DNA of 64,000 nt, from positions 49,096 to 113,095 of the forward strand of contig JALTJN010000470.1 in the NCBI GenBank assembly GCA_027076405.1, given 5' to 3'. The notes below the pieces were generated by a model. It ran no database searches, was not told where the DNA came from, and saw nothing but the letters and a program-made list of their open reading frames with translations. This document shows, piece by piece, positions 55,521-64,000 of this stretch (the stretch's first letter is position 1; each line of letters starts with the position of its first letter). Source of the stretch: Chromatiales bacterium. GTDB lineage: Bacteria; Pseudomonadota; Gammaproteobacteria; UBA6429. The position numbers and the translations under genes are program-made.

Positions 55521-57338
55521 GTGATTGAGAATCTGCGTAACGTCGCCATTATTGCCCACGTTGACCACGGTAAAACTACCCTTGTTGACCAACTTTTACT
55601 TCAGTCAGGTACGCTTGAAACGCGTGGTGAAACTGAGACTCGCATGATGGATTCAAACGATCTTGAAAAAGAACGTGGCATTACGATCCTATCTAAAAAT
55701 ACTGCGGTTAAATGGAACGACTACCGTATCAATATCGTAGACACCCCTGGACACGCCGATTTTGGTGGTGAGGTAGAACGCGTTCTTTCTATGGTTGATT
55801 CTGTTTTGCTTTTGGTTGATGCGGTTGAAGGCCCAATGCCTCAAACTCGTTTTGTAACCGAAAAAGCCCTTAAACGTGGTTTACGTCCGGTTGTTGTTGT
55901 AAATAAAATTGACCGTCCCGGTGCACGTCCAGAGTGGGCGCTTGATCAAACATTTGAATTATTTGACCGCTTAGGTGCAACGGATGAGCAGCTTGATTTC
56001 CCGGTTGTTTACGCTTCCGGTTTAAACGGTTTTGCCGGATTAGAGCCAGACGTTCGTGAAGGCGATATGACACCTTTGTTTGAAGCGATTGTTGAACATG
56101 TTCCGGTTCCGCCAGTGAAAGCTGATGCGCCTTTACAGTTTCAGGTTTCTTCACTCGATTACAACAGCTTTGTTGGTGTTATCGGGATTGCGCGTATTGC
56201 ACAGGGTAAATTGAAAAAGAATGATCAGGTAACCTTGATTGATGTCGATGGCAAAACACGAAATGCACGTATTCAAATTATTTACGGTTTCCTCGGCTTA
56301 GAACGTGTGGAAACCGATACTGCCGAAGCGGGTGACATTATTGCCTTCACCGGTATCGACGGATTACGTATTTCAGATACGATTTGTGATCCTGCCCATG
56401 TTGAAGCATTACCGCCCTTATCGGTTGATGAACCAACGCTAAGCATGACATTCCAGGTGAATAACTCTCCACTTGCCGGTCAGGACGGAAAGTATGTAAC
56501 AACACGAAATATTCAGGAACGTCTGGATCGTGAATTGATTCATAACGTGGCACTACGTGTAGAGCCAGGTGATACACCTGATAAATTCCGTGTATCCGGT
56601 CGTGGTGAATTACACCTTTCAATTTTAATTGAAAACATGCGTCGTGAAGGTTTTGAGCTCGGTGTGTCTCGCCCGGAAGTTATTATACGCGAAGTCGATG
56701 GCGTGAAAGAAGAACCCTATGAAATGATCACCGCTGATGTAGAAGAACAACATCAAGGTAGCATCATGGAAAAACTGGGTGAACGTGGTGCAGATCTAAA
56801 AGATATGGTGCCAGACGGTCATGGCCGTGTACGTTTAGACTTCTTAATCCCAGCGCGTGGACTAATTGGTTTTAGAACTGAATTCATGACAGCAACGCAA
56901 GGAACCGGTTTAATTTACAGTGTGTTTGATCACTATGGCCCTGTTAAAACAGGTGAATACGGTCAGCGCATGAATGGCGTATTGATTTCAAATGGTAAAG
57001 GTAACGCAGTAGGCTTCTCATTGTTTAACTTGCAAGAGCGTGGTCGCATGTTCCTTGACCATGGTGATGAAGTTTATGAAGGTATGATTGTTGGTATTCA
57101 CTCTCGTTCAAATGACCTGGTAGTTAACGTGTTAAAAGGCAAGCAATTGACTAACGTACGTGCATCAGGAACAGATGAAGCTATTTCATTAGTGCCACCA
57201 ATTAAGCAAACCTTAGAACAGGCACTGGAATTTATTGATGATGATGAACTGGTCGAAGTTACACCGCATCATATTCGTTTACGCAAGAAAATATTAACCG
57301 AAAACGAACGTAAAAGATCAAAACGCGAACCTAAATAA
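55521..57338 (+). CDS. typA: Ribosome-associated GTPase TypA/BipA
   Basis: A 605-residue translational GTPase. G1 is [10 protein letters not shown] (about 13-22), G3 is [13 protein letters not shown]4 is NKIDRP and the C-terminal [12 protein letters not shown] segment is typical of TypA/BipA. It binds the ribosome and helps under stress and cold. Start is GTG at 55521 after GGAG. A TATAAT-like -10 box at 55483-55488 lies upstream. A strong terminator follows. Confidence 0.98.
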   Translation: MIENLRNVAIIAHVDHGKTTLVDQLLLQSGTLETRGETETRMMDSNDLEKERGITILSKNTAVKWNDYRINIVDTPGHADFGGEVERVLSMVDSVLLLVDAVEGPMPQTRFVTEKALKRGLRPVVVVNKIDRPGARPEWALDQTFELFDRLGATDEQLDFPVVYASGLNGFAGLEPDVREGDMTPLFEAIVEHVPVPPVKADAPLQFQVSSLDYNSFVGVIGIARIAQGKLKKNDQVTLIDVDGKTRNARIQIIYGFLGLERVETDTAEAGDIIAFTGIDGLRISDTICDPAHVEALPPLSVDEPTLSMTFQVNNSPLAGQDGKYVTTRNIQERLDRELIHNVALRVEPGDTPDKFRVSGRGELHLSILIENMRREGFELGVSRPEVIIREVDGVKEEPYEMITADVEEQHQGSIMEKLGERGADLKDMVPDGHGRVRLDFLIPARGLIGFRTEFMTATQGTGLIYSVFDHYGPVKTGEYGQRMNGVLISNGKGNAVGFSLFNLQERGRMFLDHGDEVYEGMIVGIHSRSNDLVVNVLKGKQLTNVRASGTDEAISLVPPIKQTLEQALEFIDDDELVEVTPHHIRLRKKILTENERKRSKREPK

Positions 57339-57356
57339 AGCTCGCAGTTAAGCCGA

Positions 57357-57399
57357 TAAAAAACCCCGTTAAAATTAATTTTTAACGGGGTTTTTTTAT
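57357..57399 (+). terminator. Strong terminator after typA
   Basis: Hairpin AACCCCGTTAAAA / TTTTAACGGGGTT (about 57362-57392) followed by TTTTTT. Confidence 0.95.
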
Positions 57400-57472
57400 T
57401 GCTGAAATTAACCCCAATAAGCTGTAGAGTTAAAACTAATAGAGACATTCTCATTCAGATAAGGAGCTCGTT

Positions 57473-58030
57473 ATGATTGGCAAGAAGAACATTGTTTTTG
57501 GATTTATATTTTTAGCTTTCACCGCCTCATTAGGTGCTTTAATGGTGAATATGTATGAAGAATATGGCGCTGCTGCAGGAGAAAAACAGGTCGCAGTAGG
57601 TCGGCTTGCACAGTTAAAAGCAGATGGTTTTGAAGAAGAACTCGAACCACTCAATGCAAAACAAATTGCCATGGCGAATACCGATGGTATTTTAAGCATG
57701 AGTAAAATGAGTAATGTTGAATTTGGTATCGACTATATAAAAGGCGGGCCACATGCACATGGTAATCTCGAGTCATTACTTAATATTGTGGCAGGATTTA
57801 TTCTTGGTTTTTTATCTATTGCCGTTTGGCAAAAACAAGCATTAAGCTGGGGCTTTATTATTGGCACACTTTTACATTCCGGTATGATGTTTTTAGAGCG
57901 TGTGTTTAATATGGCATGGGCAGGTAAAGTATTAGAAACTGGAATTGGTCCCGTGATTATTTTAGCCTCACTCTTCTTTATGGGGATTGCTGTTGCCAAA
58001 GGTTTTCAAACGACAATGGTAAAAGATTAA
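57473..58030 (+). CDS. Membrane protein with four predicted helices, isomerase-like signature
   Basis: A 185-residue inner-membrane protein with helices at about 7-26, 98-118, 122-142 and 155-178. The His/Glu-rich segments AHGNLESLLNIVAGF and LHSGMMFLERV recall the conserved pattern of styrene-oxide-isomerase-like small membrane proteins, but the resemblance is loose. Residues 27-90 form a soluble loop. Function unknown. It is preceded by AAGGAG with ATG at 57473. Confidence 0.6.
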   Translation: MIGKKNIVFGFIFLAFTASLGALMVNMYEEYGAAAGEKQVAVGRLAQLKADGFEEELEPLNAKQIAMANTDGILSMSKMSNVEFGIDYIKGGPHAHGNLESLLNIVAGFILGFLSIAVWQKQALSWGFIIGTLLHSGMMFLERVFNMAWAGKVLETGIGPVIILASLFFMGIAVAKGFQTTMVKD

Positions 58031-58209
58031 ATGTAGTTCGGCTCTTTAGGCAGACGCAGGGTTTGAAATTACCTCTAACTTGTATTTAGAGAATATATAA
58101 TTTTGAAGATATTAAAAACGATGTTTTGTTCTAACACTGCGTCGGGCTGAAGCCCGTATCTACAAAGTACAGTTAAAAATGTAGGTCGGCTCTTTAGGAC
58201 GACGCAGTA
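58031..58209. repeat. REP-like repeat cluster (three copies)
   Basis: Three related 30-base units lie in a 180-base intergenic stretch: a plus copy at 58031-58060, an inverted, hairpin-bearing copy at 58136-58166 (contains GTCGGGCTGAAGCCCG) and a plus copy at 58179-58209. The shared core is TGTAG-T-CGGCTCTTTAGG then GACGCAG. The inverted copy carries the palindromic CGGGCT-GA-AGCCCG. These are likely members of a dispersed repeat family. Confidence 0.7.
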
Positions 58210-58273
58210 CTATCGAAAAAGACTATTAACCATTATTAGAACTATATTTTAATCCAGCGACATAAAATAAATC

Positions 58274-59224
58274 ATGCGAACTTTATATCCCGAGATAAAG
58301 CCTTATCAAACACATCATATTAAGGTTGATGAACCACATATTTTATATGTAGAAGAAAGCGGTAATCCGGATGGTATTCCCGTGCTCTTTGTTCACGGTG
58401 GCCCCGGCGCCGGTTGCGAGTCTTATCACCGTCGTTTTTTTGACCCAAACTTATATCGTATTATTTTATTTGATCAACGCGGTTCAGGTCGTTCAACACC
58501 GCATGCAGAACTGGAAGGCAATACCACCGGGAATCTGGTTTCTGACATGGAAGTGATAAGAGAAAAATTTAACATTAATCGCTGGGTTTTATTTGGTGGT
58601 TCATGGGGCTCAACCTTGTCGCTGGTGTATGCGCAAACGCATCCTGATCGTGTAATGGGTTTAATTGTGCGCGGAATATTTTTAACGCGAGAAAAAGAAA
58701 TCGACTGGTTTTATCAAGAAGGCGCCAGCCGAATTTTCCCAGACTACTGGCAAGATTTTATCGCCACGATTGAAGAAGAGAAGCGTGACAATTTATTAAA
58801 AGCCTATTATGAAAAATTAACAGGTCAAAATGAAATTGCTCAAATGCAAGCAGCAAAAGCGTGGTCTATCTGGGAAGGGCGAACTGCGACATTAAAAAAT
58901 AATAAAAATGTCATTGACCATTTTGGTTCTGCGCATACGGCTTTAAGTCTGGCGCGTATTGAGTGCCATTATTTTATGAATGATTCATTTTTAAAAGAAA
59001 ACCAAATACTTAAAAATGCCGATAAGCTACAAAATATTCCGGGCGTGATTGTACAAGGACGCTATGATTTAATTTGTCCATTGGAGAGTGCATGGGAGTT
59101 ACATCAGGCATGGCCAAAGGCAGAATTAAAAATCATTGCTGATGCCGGACATTCTGCTACCGAAACAGGCACCATTGATGCGCTGGTAACAGCAACCGAT
59201 ACAATGGCGAGTGATTTAAAGTGA
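58274..59224 (+). CDS. pip: Proline iminopeptidase
   Basis: A 316-residue alpha/beta hydrolase of peptidase family S33. It has the HGGPGAGC oxyanion segment, nucleophile GGSWGS with Ser at about 110, DQRGSGRS and the C-terminal AGHSATE segment with the catalytic His. It removes N-terminal proline from peptides. The length matches Pip. The stop overlaps the dtd start by 4 bases. Confidence 0.95.
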   Translation: MRTLYPEIKPYQTHHIKVDEPHILYVEESGNPDGIPVLFVHGGPGAGCESYHRRFFDPNLYRIILFDQRGSGRSTPHAELEGNTTGNLVSDMEVIREKFNINRWVLFGGSWGSTLSLVYAQTHPDRVMGLIVRGIFLTREKEIDWFYQEGASRIFPDYWQDFIATIEEEKRDNLLKAYYEKLTGQNEIAQMQAAKAWSIWEGRTATLKNNKNVIDHFGSAHTALSLARIECHYFMNDSFLKENQILKNADKLQNIPGVIVQGRYDLICPLESAWELHQAWPKAELKIIADAGHSATETGTIDALVTATDTMASDLK

Positions 59225-59664
59225 TTGCACTCATCCAACGTGTCACCGAAGCTAAAGTAGTTGTAAATAACAAAACGATTGGTGAAATCGAGCAGGGAAT
59301 TCTGGTTTTTATTGGTGTTGAAAAAAATGACAGCGAAGCATTTGTTAAACGATTAGTCGAAAAAGTTTTATCGTACCGCATATTTGCCGATGAAGATGAT
59401 AAAATGAATCTCAGTGTGCAAGATATTAAAGGTGGTGTGTTGCTTGTACCGCAATTTACCTTAGCGGCAGACACACAAAAAGGCTGCCGCCCCAGTTTTT
59501 CTTCTGCCGCACCACCTGCAGAAGGTGAGCGCTTGTTTAATGAGTTTGTACAGCAAGCAAAAAAACAATGTCAACATATAGCAACAGGCCAGTTTGGTGC
59601 TGATATGAAAGTGTCCTTATTAAATGATGGTCCGGTTACATTCTGGTTGCAGGTTAATAAATGA
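59221..59664 (+). CDS. dtd: D-aminoacyl-tRNA deacylase
   Basis: A 147-residue DTD. Motifs are [17 protein letters not shown] (about 78-94, in place of the usual SQFTL) and [10 protein letters not shown] (about 134-143, the cross-subunit GP motif). It removes D-amino acids from tRNA. GTG start at 59221 overlaps the pip stop. Its stop overlaps the next start by 4 bases. Confidence 0.97.
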   Translation: MIALIQRVTEAKVVVNNKTIGEIEQGILVFIGVEKNDSEAFVKRLVEKVLSYRIFADEDDKMNLSVQDIKGGVLLVPQFTLAADTQKGCRPSFSSAAPPAEGERLFNEFVQQAKKQCQHIATGQFGADMKVSLLNDGPVTFWLQVNK

Positions 59665-60317
59665 AAAAAGTTATCATTATTCTTATTATCGTTTTTTTAT
59701 TTTTGTTTTTATTAATCGATAAAAACTCGGAAAACAGTTCGAAAATAATACAAAAATATCCATGGCAAATAACGATTTTACCCGGTGGAAAATCACAGGT
59801 GTTTGGTATTGTGCTAAATGAAACAAGATTAAAAGAGGTTAATACTATTTTAAACAGCACACCTAAAATGGCGTTATTTGATTCAGATAAAAAACTCTCG
59901 CTAGAAGCATATTATAAAAATATATCGCTTGGTGGTTTAATCGGTAGCTTTATTCTTTCGCTCGAGGCAACAGAAGAGACATTAAAAAAAATTAAAGAAG
60001 CCAGTATTAAAGATAAAAAATCGGGTATAAAAGGTGCACAATATAATCTGGATAAGCCAACGGCAGATAAGGTGCAATCTTTTATTGTTAAAAATTTAAT
60101 TTATATTCCAACCGTTCAGTTAGACGAAGAAATAATTGCTAAACGTTTTGGCAAGCCGGAGTTTAAATTACCGTTAAAAACAAAAGAGGCCGGTTGGCAT
60201 TATATATATCCTGAAAAAGGACTTGATTTAATCTACAAGGAAGAAGGTAAAGAAATATTACAGTACGTGATACCAAAGAATATTAATGAACTGCTTGAGC
60301 CCTTGCAGGCTCATTAA
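59661..60317 (+). CDS. Exported or membrane-anchored hypothetical protein
   Basis: A 218-residue protein with an N-terminal hydrophobic segment (3-19) that could be a signal or anchor. The rest is mixed, with [21 protein letters not shown] and [30 protein letters not shown]. No named family is recognised. Its start overlaps dtd by 4 bases, so it is translated with it. Its last 35 bases overlap the convergent GGDEF gene. Confidence 0.65.
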   Translation: MKKVIIILIIVFLFLFLLIDKNSENSSKIIQKYPWQITILPGGKSQVFGIVLNETRLKEVNTILNSTPKMALFDSDKKLSLEAYYKNISLGGLIGSFILSLEATEETLKKIKEASIKDKKSGIKGAQYNLDKPTADKVQSFIVKNLIYIPTVQLDEEIIAKRFGKPEFKLPLKTKEAGWHYIYPEKGLDLIYKEEGKEILQYVIPKNINELLEPLQAH

Positions 60318-61473
60318 AAGGTGCTACGGTAATACGGTTTCTACCGGCATCTTTTGCGACATATAAGGCTTGATCTGCCGAGTTAAGCAGGCTTTCACCA
60401 AGTAAACTGGCATTGGTATTTCTGACCTGGGTCATTGTGGTACAGCCAATTGATACTGTCACATTCAGGTCATCTTCCAGACTGTCTACATGTAATACGG
60501 CGTTGGCTATTGAAAGCCGAATACGCTCTGCCACTTCCTGAGCGAGATCTGAATCTGTATTGGTGAGTAAAACCGCAAATTCTTCACCGCCATATCGTGC
60601 TAAAACATCACTTAAGCGCATTTGTTTTTTAATGATGTGCGATACATAGCGTAAAACCTCATCACCCACCGAATGACCGTAAAGATCATTAAATGATTTA
60701 AAGTGATCAATATCAATAAATAAACAACTGACCGGTAAGTTTTCTCGCGTGCCCCGCACGACCTCTTCTTCCAGCCGTTGCATAAAATAGCGGCGGTTAT
60801 GGATACCGGTTAGGGCATCGGTAAGACCAAGTAATTTGAGTTTTTCATTATTGATCGCATTCTCGATACAAACCGCAAGAATAGAAGAAAGACGCTTAAG
60901 TAAATCTGTACCTATGCCTGAAATAAATCGTGCATTATCATGGCTTGCCAGATTTAAAGACCCGATTAACTCATTGTGTCTAAATAATGGCAGTACGGCG
61001 ACACTTTCCGGATTTTTAGTGATGGATGGAAATAAAATCTCCTTACAAGCCAGCGTACAGTTTCCTAAATAAGGTTGATCTTTAAAATTTGGGAATAAAT
61101 TTTTTTGAAAATCGATGGGGGTTGCTTCTCCTTTTACTTCTGCTTGTGCGATTACCACGTTTTCTAGCTCGGTATGGGAGTTTGCAAAAATCAGCGTGGG
61201 TAATTTTAGTAAACCCGGACTCATAAATTCAATAACGTGGCGAATTTCATAATTCGGATCAATCAGCATGAGAGACACATAGTCAAGCTCATAGGCATCA
61301 CGGTATTGCTGTAAAATATTATCTATCAGTTCAGGCAGGCTATTGGCACTAATAAAACCTAATTCCTGCTGCTGCATTTTTTGTAGTTTTAATTCATTTT
61401 TTTGCGCCTGAGTCATCAGCGCTTTAAGCTGTTTTCTTAGCTCGAAATTAGTTTGTTGATTTGATTGGCTCAT
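60283..61473 (-). CDS. GAF-GGDEF diguanylate cyclase
   Basis: A 396-residue protein: a coiled-coil N terminus (about 5-35), a GAF-like/DUF484-like sensory domain (about 45-215) and a C-terminal GGDEF domain with YGGEEF (about 297-302) preceded by the I-site RLSD (about 288-291). It is expected to make cyclic-di-GMP in the cytoplasm. The C-terminal end overlaps the convergent gene by 35 bases. Confidence 0.92.
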   Translation of the reverse strand: MSQSNQQTNFELRKQLKALMTQAQKNELKLQKMQQQELGFISANSLPELIDNILQQYRDAYELDYVSLMLIDPNYEIRHVIEFMSPGLLKLPTLIFANSHTELENVVIAQAEVKGEATPIDFQKNLFPNFKDQPYLGNCTLACKEILFPSITKNPESVAVLPLFRHNELIGSLNLASHDNARFISGIGTDLLKRLSSILAVCIENAINNEKLKLLGLTDALTGIHNRRYFMQRLEEEVVRGTRENLPVSCLFIDIDHFKSFNDLYGHSVGDEVLRYVSHIIKKQMRLSDVLARYGGEEFAVLLTNTDSDLAQEVAERIRLSIANAVLHVDSLEDDLNVTVSIGCTTMTQVRNTNASLLGESLLNSADQALYVAKDAGRNRITVAPFNEPARAQAVH

Positions 61474-61715
61474 TTTTATTATGTTTTAGATTGTGGTTAT
61501 CCAGCACATAGTTCCTAGCGGTAATTCGCGGGGGGCACGTTCACCGATAGCTAATATTTATATCGAGACCATAGCATATTTATTTGAAAATGAGTGAAAG
61601 AATTAATGTGATTTGTGTTGCAATGCCAATAATTAGACCGCTATCAATATTTCGTTTTTACTCAGAGAACAACTCGGTATACTGCTTGCTTAAATTTTGC
61701 AGTAAGGAAAAGAGA

Positions 61716-62129
61716 ATGCCAGCAACAAGAAATCAACAAGATATTGAAATCACGCCAGAAAATAAATGTTCGTTTTGCAGCGGCACAAAATGCTGCATTT
61801 ATGTGACACAAGAAATGGAAACACCACGTTCAATGTCCGATTTTGACCACATGCTCTGGCAACTTGCGCATAAAGATATGCAAGCCTACAAAGATGAAGA
61901 CGGCTGGTTTCTTATTGCCATGAATAAATGCCAGTTTTTACAAAAAGATGGCGGCTGTGGCATTTATGAAACTCGCCCGCAAATTTGCCGCGACTATTCA
62001 AATGACTTTTGTGAATACGACGAACCGGCCGATATTCATTTTGAATATTATTTTAAAACTTACCAGGAACTTGATGAGTATTGCCGCAAGCGCTTTAAAA
62101 AGTGGGATCAGCGGTTTGAAGAAGAGTGA
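61716..62129 (+). CDS. YkgJ-family cysteine-cluster protein
   Basis: Start at 61716 (MPATRNQQ) has AAGGAAAAGAG upstream; an earlier ATG at 61584 adds 44 residues without support. The 137-residue protein has the cysteine cluster CSFCSGTKCCIYV (near 19-31), CQFLQKDGGCGIYETRPQICRDY and CEYDEP, typical of the YkgJ/UPF0153 zinc- or iron-chelating family. Function is not known. Confidence 0.9.
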   Translation: MPATRNQQDIEITPENKCSFCSGTKCCIYVTQEMETPRSMSDFDHMLWQLAHKDMQAYKDEDGWFLIAMNKCQFLQKDGGCGIYETRPQICRDYSNDFCEYDEPADIHFEYYFKTYQELDEYCRKRFKKWDQRFEEE

Positions 62130-62158
62130 TTGTCGAAATTTAAAGTCAAAAGCTTCTT

Positions 62159-62338
62159 AACCACAGAGGGCACAGAGGTGCACAGAGGAAAACAAGTTAA
62201 ATTTTTGCGAATCTCTGAGGAGAAAGATATTACTTTGTGTAATGGACGTTCTTTAAGTACACCAATGCTATTTTATCTGACAAGTTTTGTTAATTCCCTT
62301 GGGGTTTCTCTGTGCACCTCTGTGTCCTCTGTGGTGAA
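62159..62338. repeat. Inverted-repeat element, MITE-like
   Basis: Two arms of about 32 bases face each other: the left arm at 62159-62190 (starts ACCACAGAGGGCACAGAGG) and the right arm at 62305-62338 (starts TTTCTCTGTGCACCTCTGTG). They are nearly reverse complements and flank about 115 bases without a convincing gene. Each arm contains a tandem run of the ACAGAGG heptamer. It sits just after ykgJ-family and before yrfG genes. Confidence 0.75.
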
Positions 62339-62344
62339 ATGATT

Positions 62345-62995
62345 TTAAGGCGTAATATCCCGGAAATCTTTAATCGCTTGAAACTCTTCGGTATCTCGCT
62401 GCGGGCTTTGACTATCTGGGTTAAGCACAGCAAGTAAATGCGCTATGCCATATTGTTTTGCCGAGCGTAAAACCGATAAGGTGTCATCCACCAGCAAAGT
62501 GTTTTCTTTCTCGAAAGGTAATTTTTTATTTAAGCGCGACCAGAATTCCGGTTCTTCTTTCGGCAAGCCAAAGTCATGTGCACATATAATGTTATCAAAG
62601 TGCTGTGACAACGCAGTACGTTCCATTTTTAACATTAAACTTTTCTGGTGTGCATTGGTTACAAGGGCAACATGTTTCCCCGCTGCTTTGGTTGCTTCTA
62701 AAAATTTTATTACATGTGGGTGCACTGCAATGAGATGATCAATCTCCGCTTTAAGTAGCGCAATATCAAGATTAAGTTGTTCAGACCAGTAATCAACACA
62801 ATACCAGTCCATGGTGCCTTCAGCAGAGCGAAATTTGGGGATTAGAATATCGCGGGCATTATCAATATGCAGTTCATTTTTTTCAGCATAACGTTTGGGA
62901 ACATGATGTAACCAAAAAAAATTATCAAAATGTAAATCAAGTAATGTACCGTCCATATCGAGCAGTACAGTAGAAATATTGTTCCAGTTAAGCAT
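62345..62995 (-). CDS. yrfG: GMP/IMP nucleotidase (YrfG, HAD family)
   Basis: A 216-residue HAD phosphatase. Motif I is LLDMDGTLLD (Asp13 nucleophile, Asp15 acid), with FFWLHHVPKRYAE in the cap and VTNAHQKS and LVDDTLSVLRSAK as later motifs. It hydrolyses GMP and IMP in YrfG of E. coli. It is next to, and divergent from, cysQ, an arrangement resembling the yrfG-nudE-cysQ area of other gammaproteobacteria. Confidence 0.92.
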   Translation of the reverse strand: MLNWNNISTVLLDMDGTLLDLHFDNFFWLHHVPKRYAEKNELHIDNARDILIPKFRSAEGTMDWYCVDYWSEQLNLDIALLKAEIDHLIAVHPHVIKFLEATKAAGKHVALVTNAHQKSLMLKMERTALSQHFDNIICAHDFGLPKEEPEFWSRLNKKLPFEKENTLLVDDTLSVLRSAKQYGIAHLLAVLNPDSQSPQRDTEEFQAIKDFRDITP

Positions 62996-63086
62996 TGGGG
63001 CAAGCTATAAAGTAAAGAAGATAACAACAATCGTAACAGTTTTTTACTCATAATTTTAGTCAGGAAACTGATATAATAGACTTTCT

Positions 63087-63887
63087 ATGGAAAACCACGG
63101 CCTAAAAGAATTACTTGATCCTGTAATACAAATTGCTTATCAAGCAGGCAAAGTGATTATGGAAGTGTATGAGTCCGGCTTTCATATTGAAGAAAAATCA
63201 GACCACACACCGGTAACAGAAGCCGATTTAGCGGCCAATAATATTATCGAAACCAGCCTGAAAGAGCTCACCCCGCATCTCCCTATTTTAACCGAAGAAG
63301 CCACTATCACCCCTTATTCAGAACGCAAAAACTGGCAACGCTACTGGCTAATCGACCCGCTCGATGGCACACGCGAGTTCATAAAACGTAATGGTGAGTT
63401 CACAGTAAATATCGCCTTAATCGACGGAGACGAATCGGTAATGGGAGTGGTTTACGCGCCGGTCATTGGTGTTTTGTATTACGCCGCAAAAGGACAGGGC
63501 GCATTTAAACAAGCCAGCACCAATGAACCCGTTACAATTCAGGTGCGTGAAAAATGTGCAGATAAAACAGTCGTCGCATGTGGCCGCTCTCACCCCACAG
63601 AAGAAGTAATTCATTTTCTGGATAATTTGGGTGAGCACGAAATTATACGTGTCGGCAGCGCGCTAAAATCTTGCATGGTCGCAGAAGGCAAAGCCGATCT
63701 ATATCCGCGTTTAGGCCCCACATCAGAATGGGACACCGCCGCCGCACAATGCGTAGTAGAAGAAGCCGGTGGTGCCATCACCGACACCAATATGCAGCGC
63801 CTGCGCTATAACACCAAAGAAGATTTGTTGAATCCGAATTTTTTTGTTGCAGGGGATAAATCAATAAAATGGAGTGATTTTCTTTAG
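63087..63887 (+). CDS. cysQ: 3'(2'),5'-bisphosphate nucleotidase CysQ
   Basis: A 266-residue inositol-phosphatase-fold enzyme. Motifs are LTEEATITPY (about 70-79), DPLDGTREFIKRNGEFTVNIAL (about 91-112) and EWDTAAAQCVVEEAGG (about 213-228), giving metal ligands. It recycles 3'-phosphoadenosine 5'-phosphate made in sulfate assimilation. It ends in a 4-base convergent overlap with the partial gene at the window edge. Confidence 0.97.
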   Translation: MENHGLKELLDPVIQIAYQAGKVIMEVYESGFHIEEKSDHTPVTEADLAANNIIETSLKELTPHLPILTEEATITPYSERKNWQRYWLIDPLDGTREFIKRNGEFTVNIALIDGDESVMGVVYAPVIGVLYYAAKGQGAFKQASTNEPVTIQVREKCADKTVVACGRSHPTEEVIHFLDNLGEHEIIRVGSALKSCMVAEGKADLYPRLGPTSEWDTAAAQCVVEEAGGAITDTNMQRLRYNTKEDLLNPNFFVAGDKSIKWSDFL

Positions 63888-64000
63888 TGCTCGTCGTAAA
63901 CCGACATAATGGTTTTCAACTCTACTAACACCAGTTGTGCCTCTTCAGCGGTTAAATCATCCGTCAACGCCACTTGGTGGCCAGATTCCAGCGTCGCAAT
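63884..64000 (-). CDS. Partial hypothetical protein (C-terminal end)
   Basis: The frame is open from the window edge to a stop at 63884-63886 on the minus strand. The visible 38 residues include ALTDDLTAEEAQLVLVELKT and end SVYDEH. The family is not recognised. Its 5' end lies outside. Confidence 0.5.
   Translation of the reverse strand: MATLESGHQVALTDDLTAEEAQLVLVELKTIMSVYDEH

Noticed and set aside
61584..61715. Longer N terminus for the YkgJ-family gene
   Set aside because: The added 44 residues do not belong to the family, and ATG at 61716 has a good ribosome site.
1..64000. CRISPR array, tRNA or rRNA genes
   Set aside because: No regular direct-repeat array, cloverleaf or rRNA-like sequence was recognised by eye; a covariance search would be decisive.

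Overview
The window is chromosomal DNA from an AT-rich gammaproteobacterium. The set of recognisable genes (priA, argS with a downstream SPOR-domain gene, slyX, typA/bipA, ygiQ, yrfG, cysQ, fetAB, metH, dtd) is typical of that class. I cannot name the genus from sequence alone. No rRNA, tRNA, CRISPR array or insertion sequence was seen. Almost all genes look intact. The Amt gene at the left edge and a small reading frame at the right edge are cut by the window.

Left arm (1-15.6 kb): an ammonium transporter end, a single-domain globin, a CDGSH iron-sulfur protein, a FetAB-type iron exporter and a cupin. From 3.8 to 15.6 kb there is a run of eleven minus-strand genes: YugP-type protease, SPOR protein, argS, an LSm-tailed envelope protein, an SPFH protein, a TumE/TumA-like toxin-antitoxin pair, a peptidoglycan-hydrolase-like gene with an exported partner, and priA.

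The largest noncoding gap (15.6-16.16 kb) holds a tight palindromic cluster of DnaA boxes and AT-rich DNA. Genes diverge from it on both sides, so it is a good candidate for a replication origin or DnaA-binding locus.

Right of the gap (16-36 kb) genes are mostly on the plus strand: fructosamine kinase, an LpxL-type acyltransferase, hemerythrin-like protein, a TtcA-like enzyme (minus), rhodanese, a four-gene low-GC block built around a 943-residue calcineurin-like phosphoesterase, a globin-coupled diguanylate cyclase, metH, a DnaJ-related protein, a HAD hydrolase, a YeeE/YedE sulfur-compound transporter with a methyltransferase, a HIG1-like small membrane protein and a SulP anion transporter.

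The remainder (36-64 kb) is of mixed orientation. It has an RNA methyltransferase, rhodanese, GST, a SUMF1-fold protein without the catalytic cysteines, ygiQ, a lone receiver protein, a dienelactone-hydrolase-like protein whose catalytic histidine is replaced, DAHP synthase, slyX, a complete TRAP transporter with a TatT lipoprotein, an OmpR-type regulator facing a CheZ-like protein, an OlsB/OlsA ornithine-lipid pair, typA, proline iminopeptidase-dtd, a GAF-GGDEF cyclase, yrfG and cysQ. Two noncoding repeat elements lie at 58.0-58.2 and 62.2-62.3 kb.

Themes that recur are oxygen/c-di-GMP sensing (two globins, two GGDEF proteins), sulfur handling (two rhodaneses, TtcA, YeeE, SulP, CysQ), envelope lipid chemistry, and two AT-rich accessory blocks that look like secreted toxin/immunity loci. 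The two accessory blocks and the DnaA-box gap are the most interesting parts.
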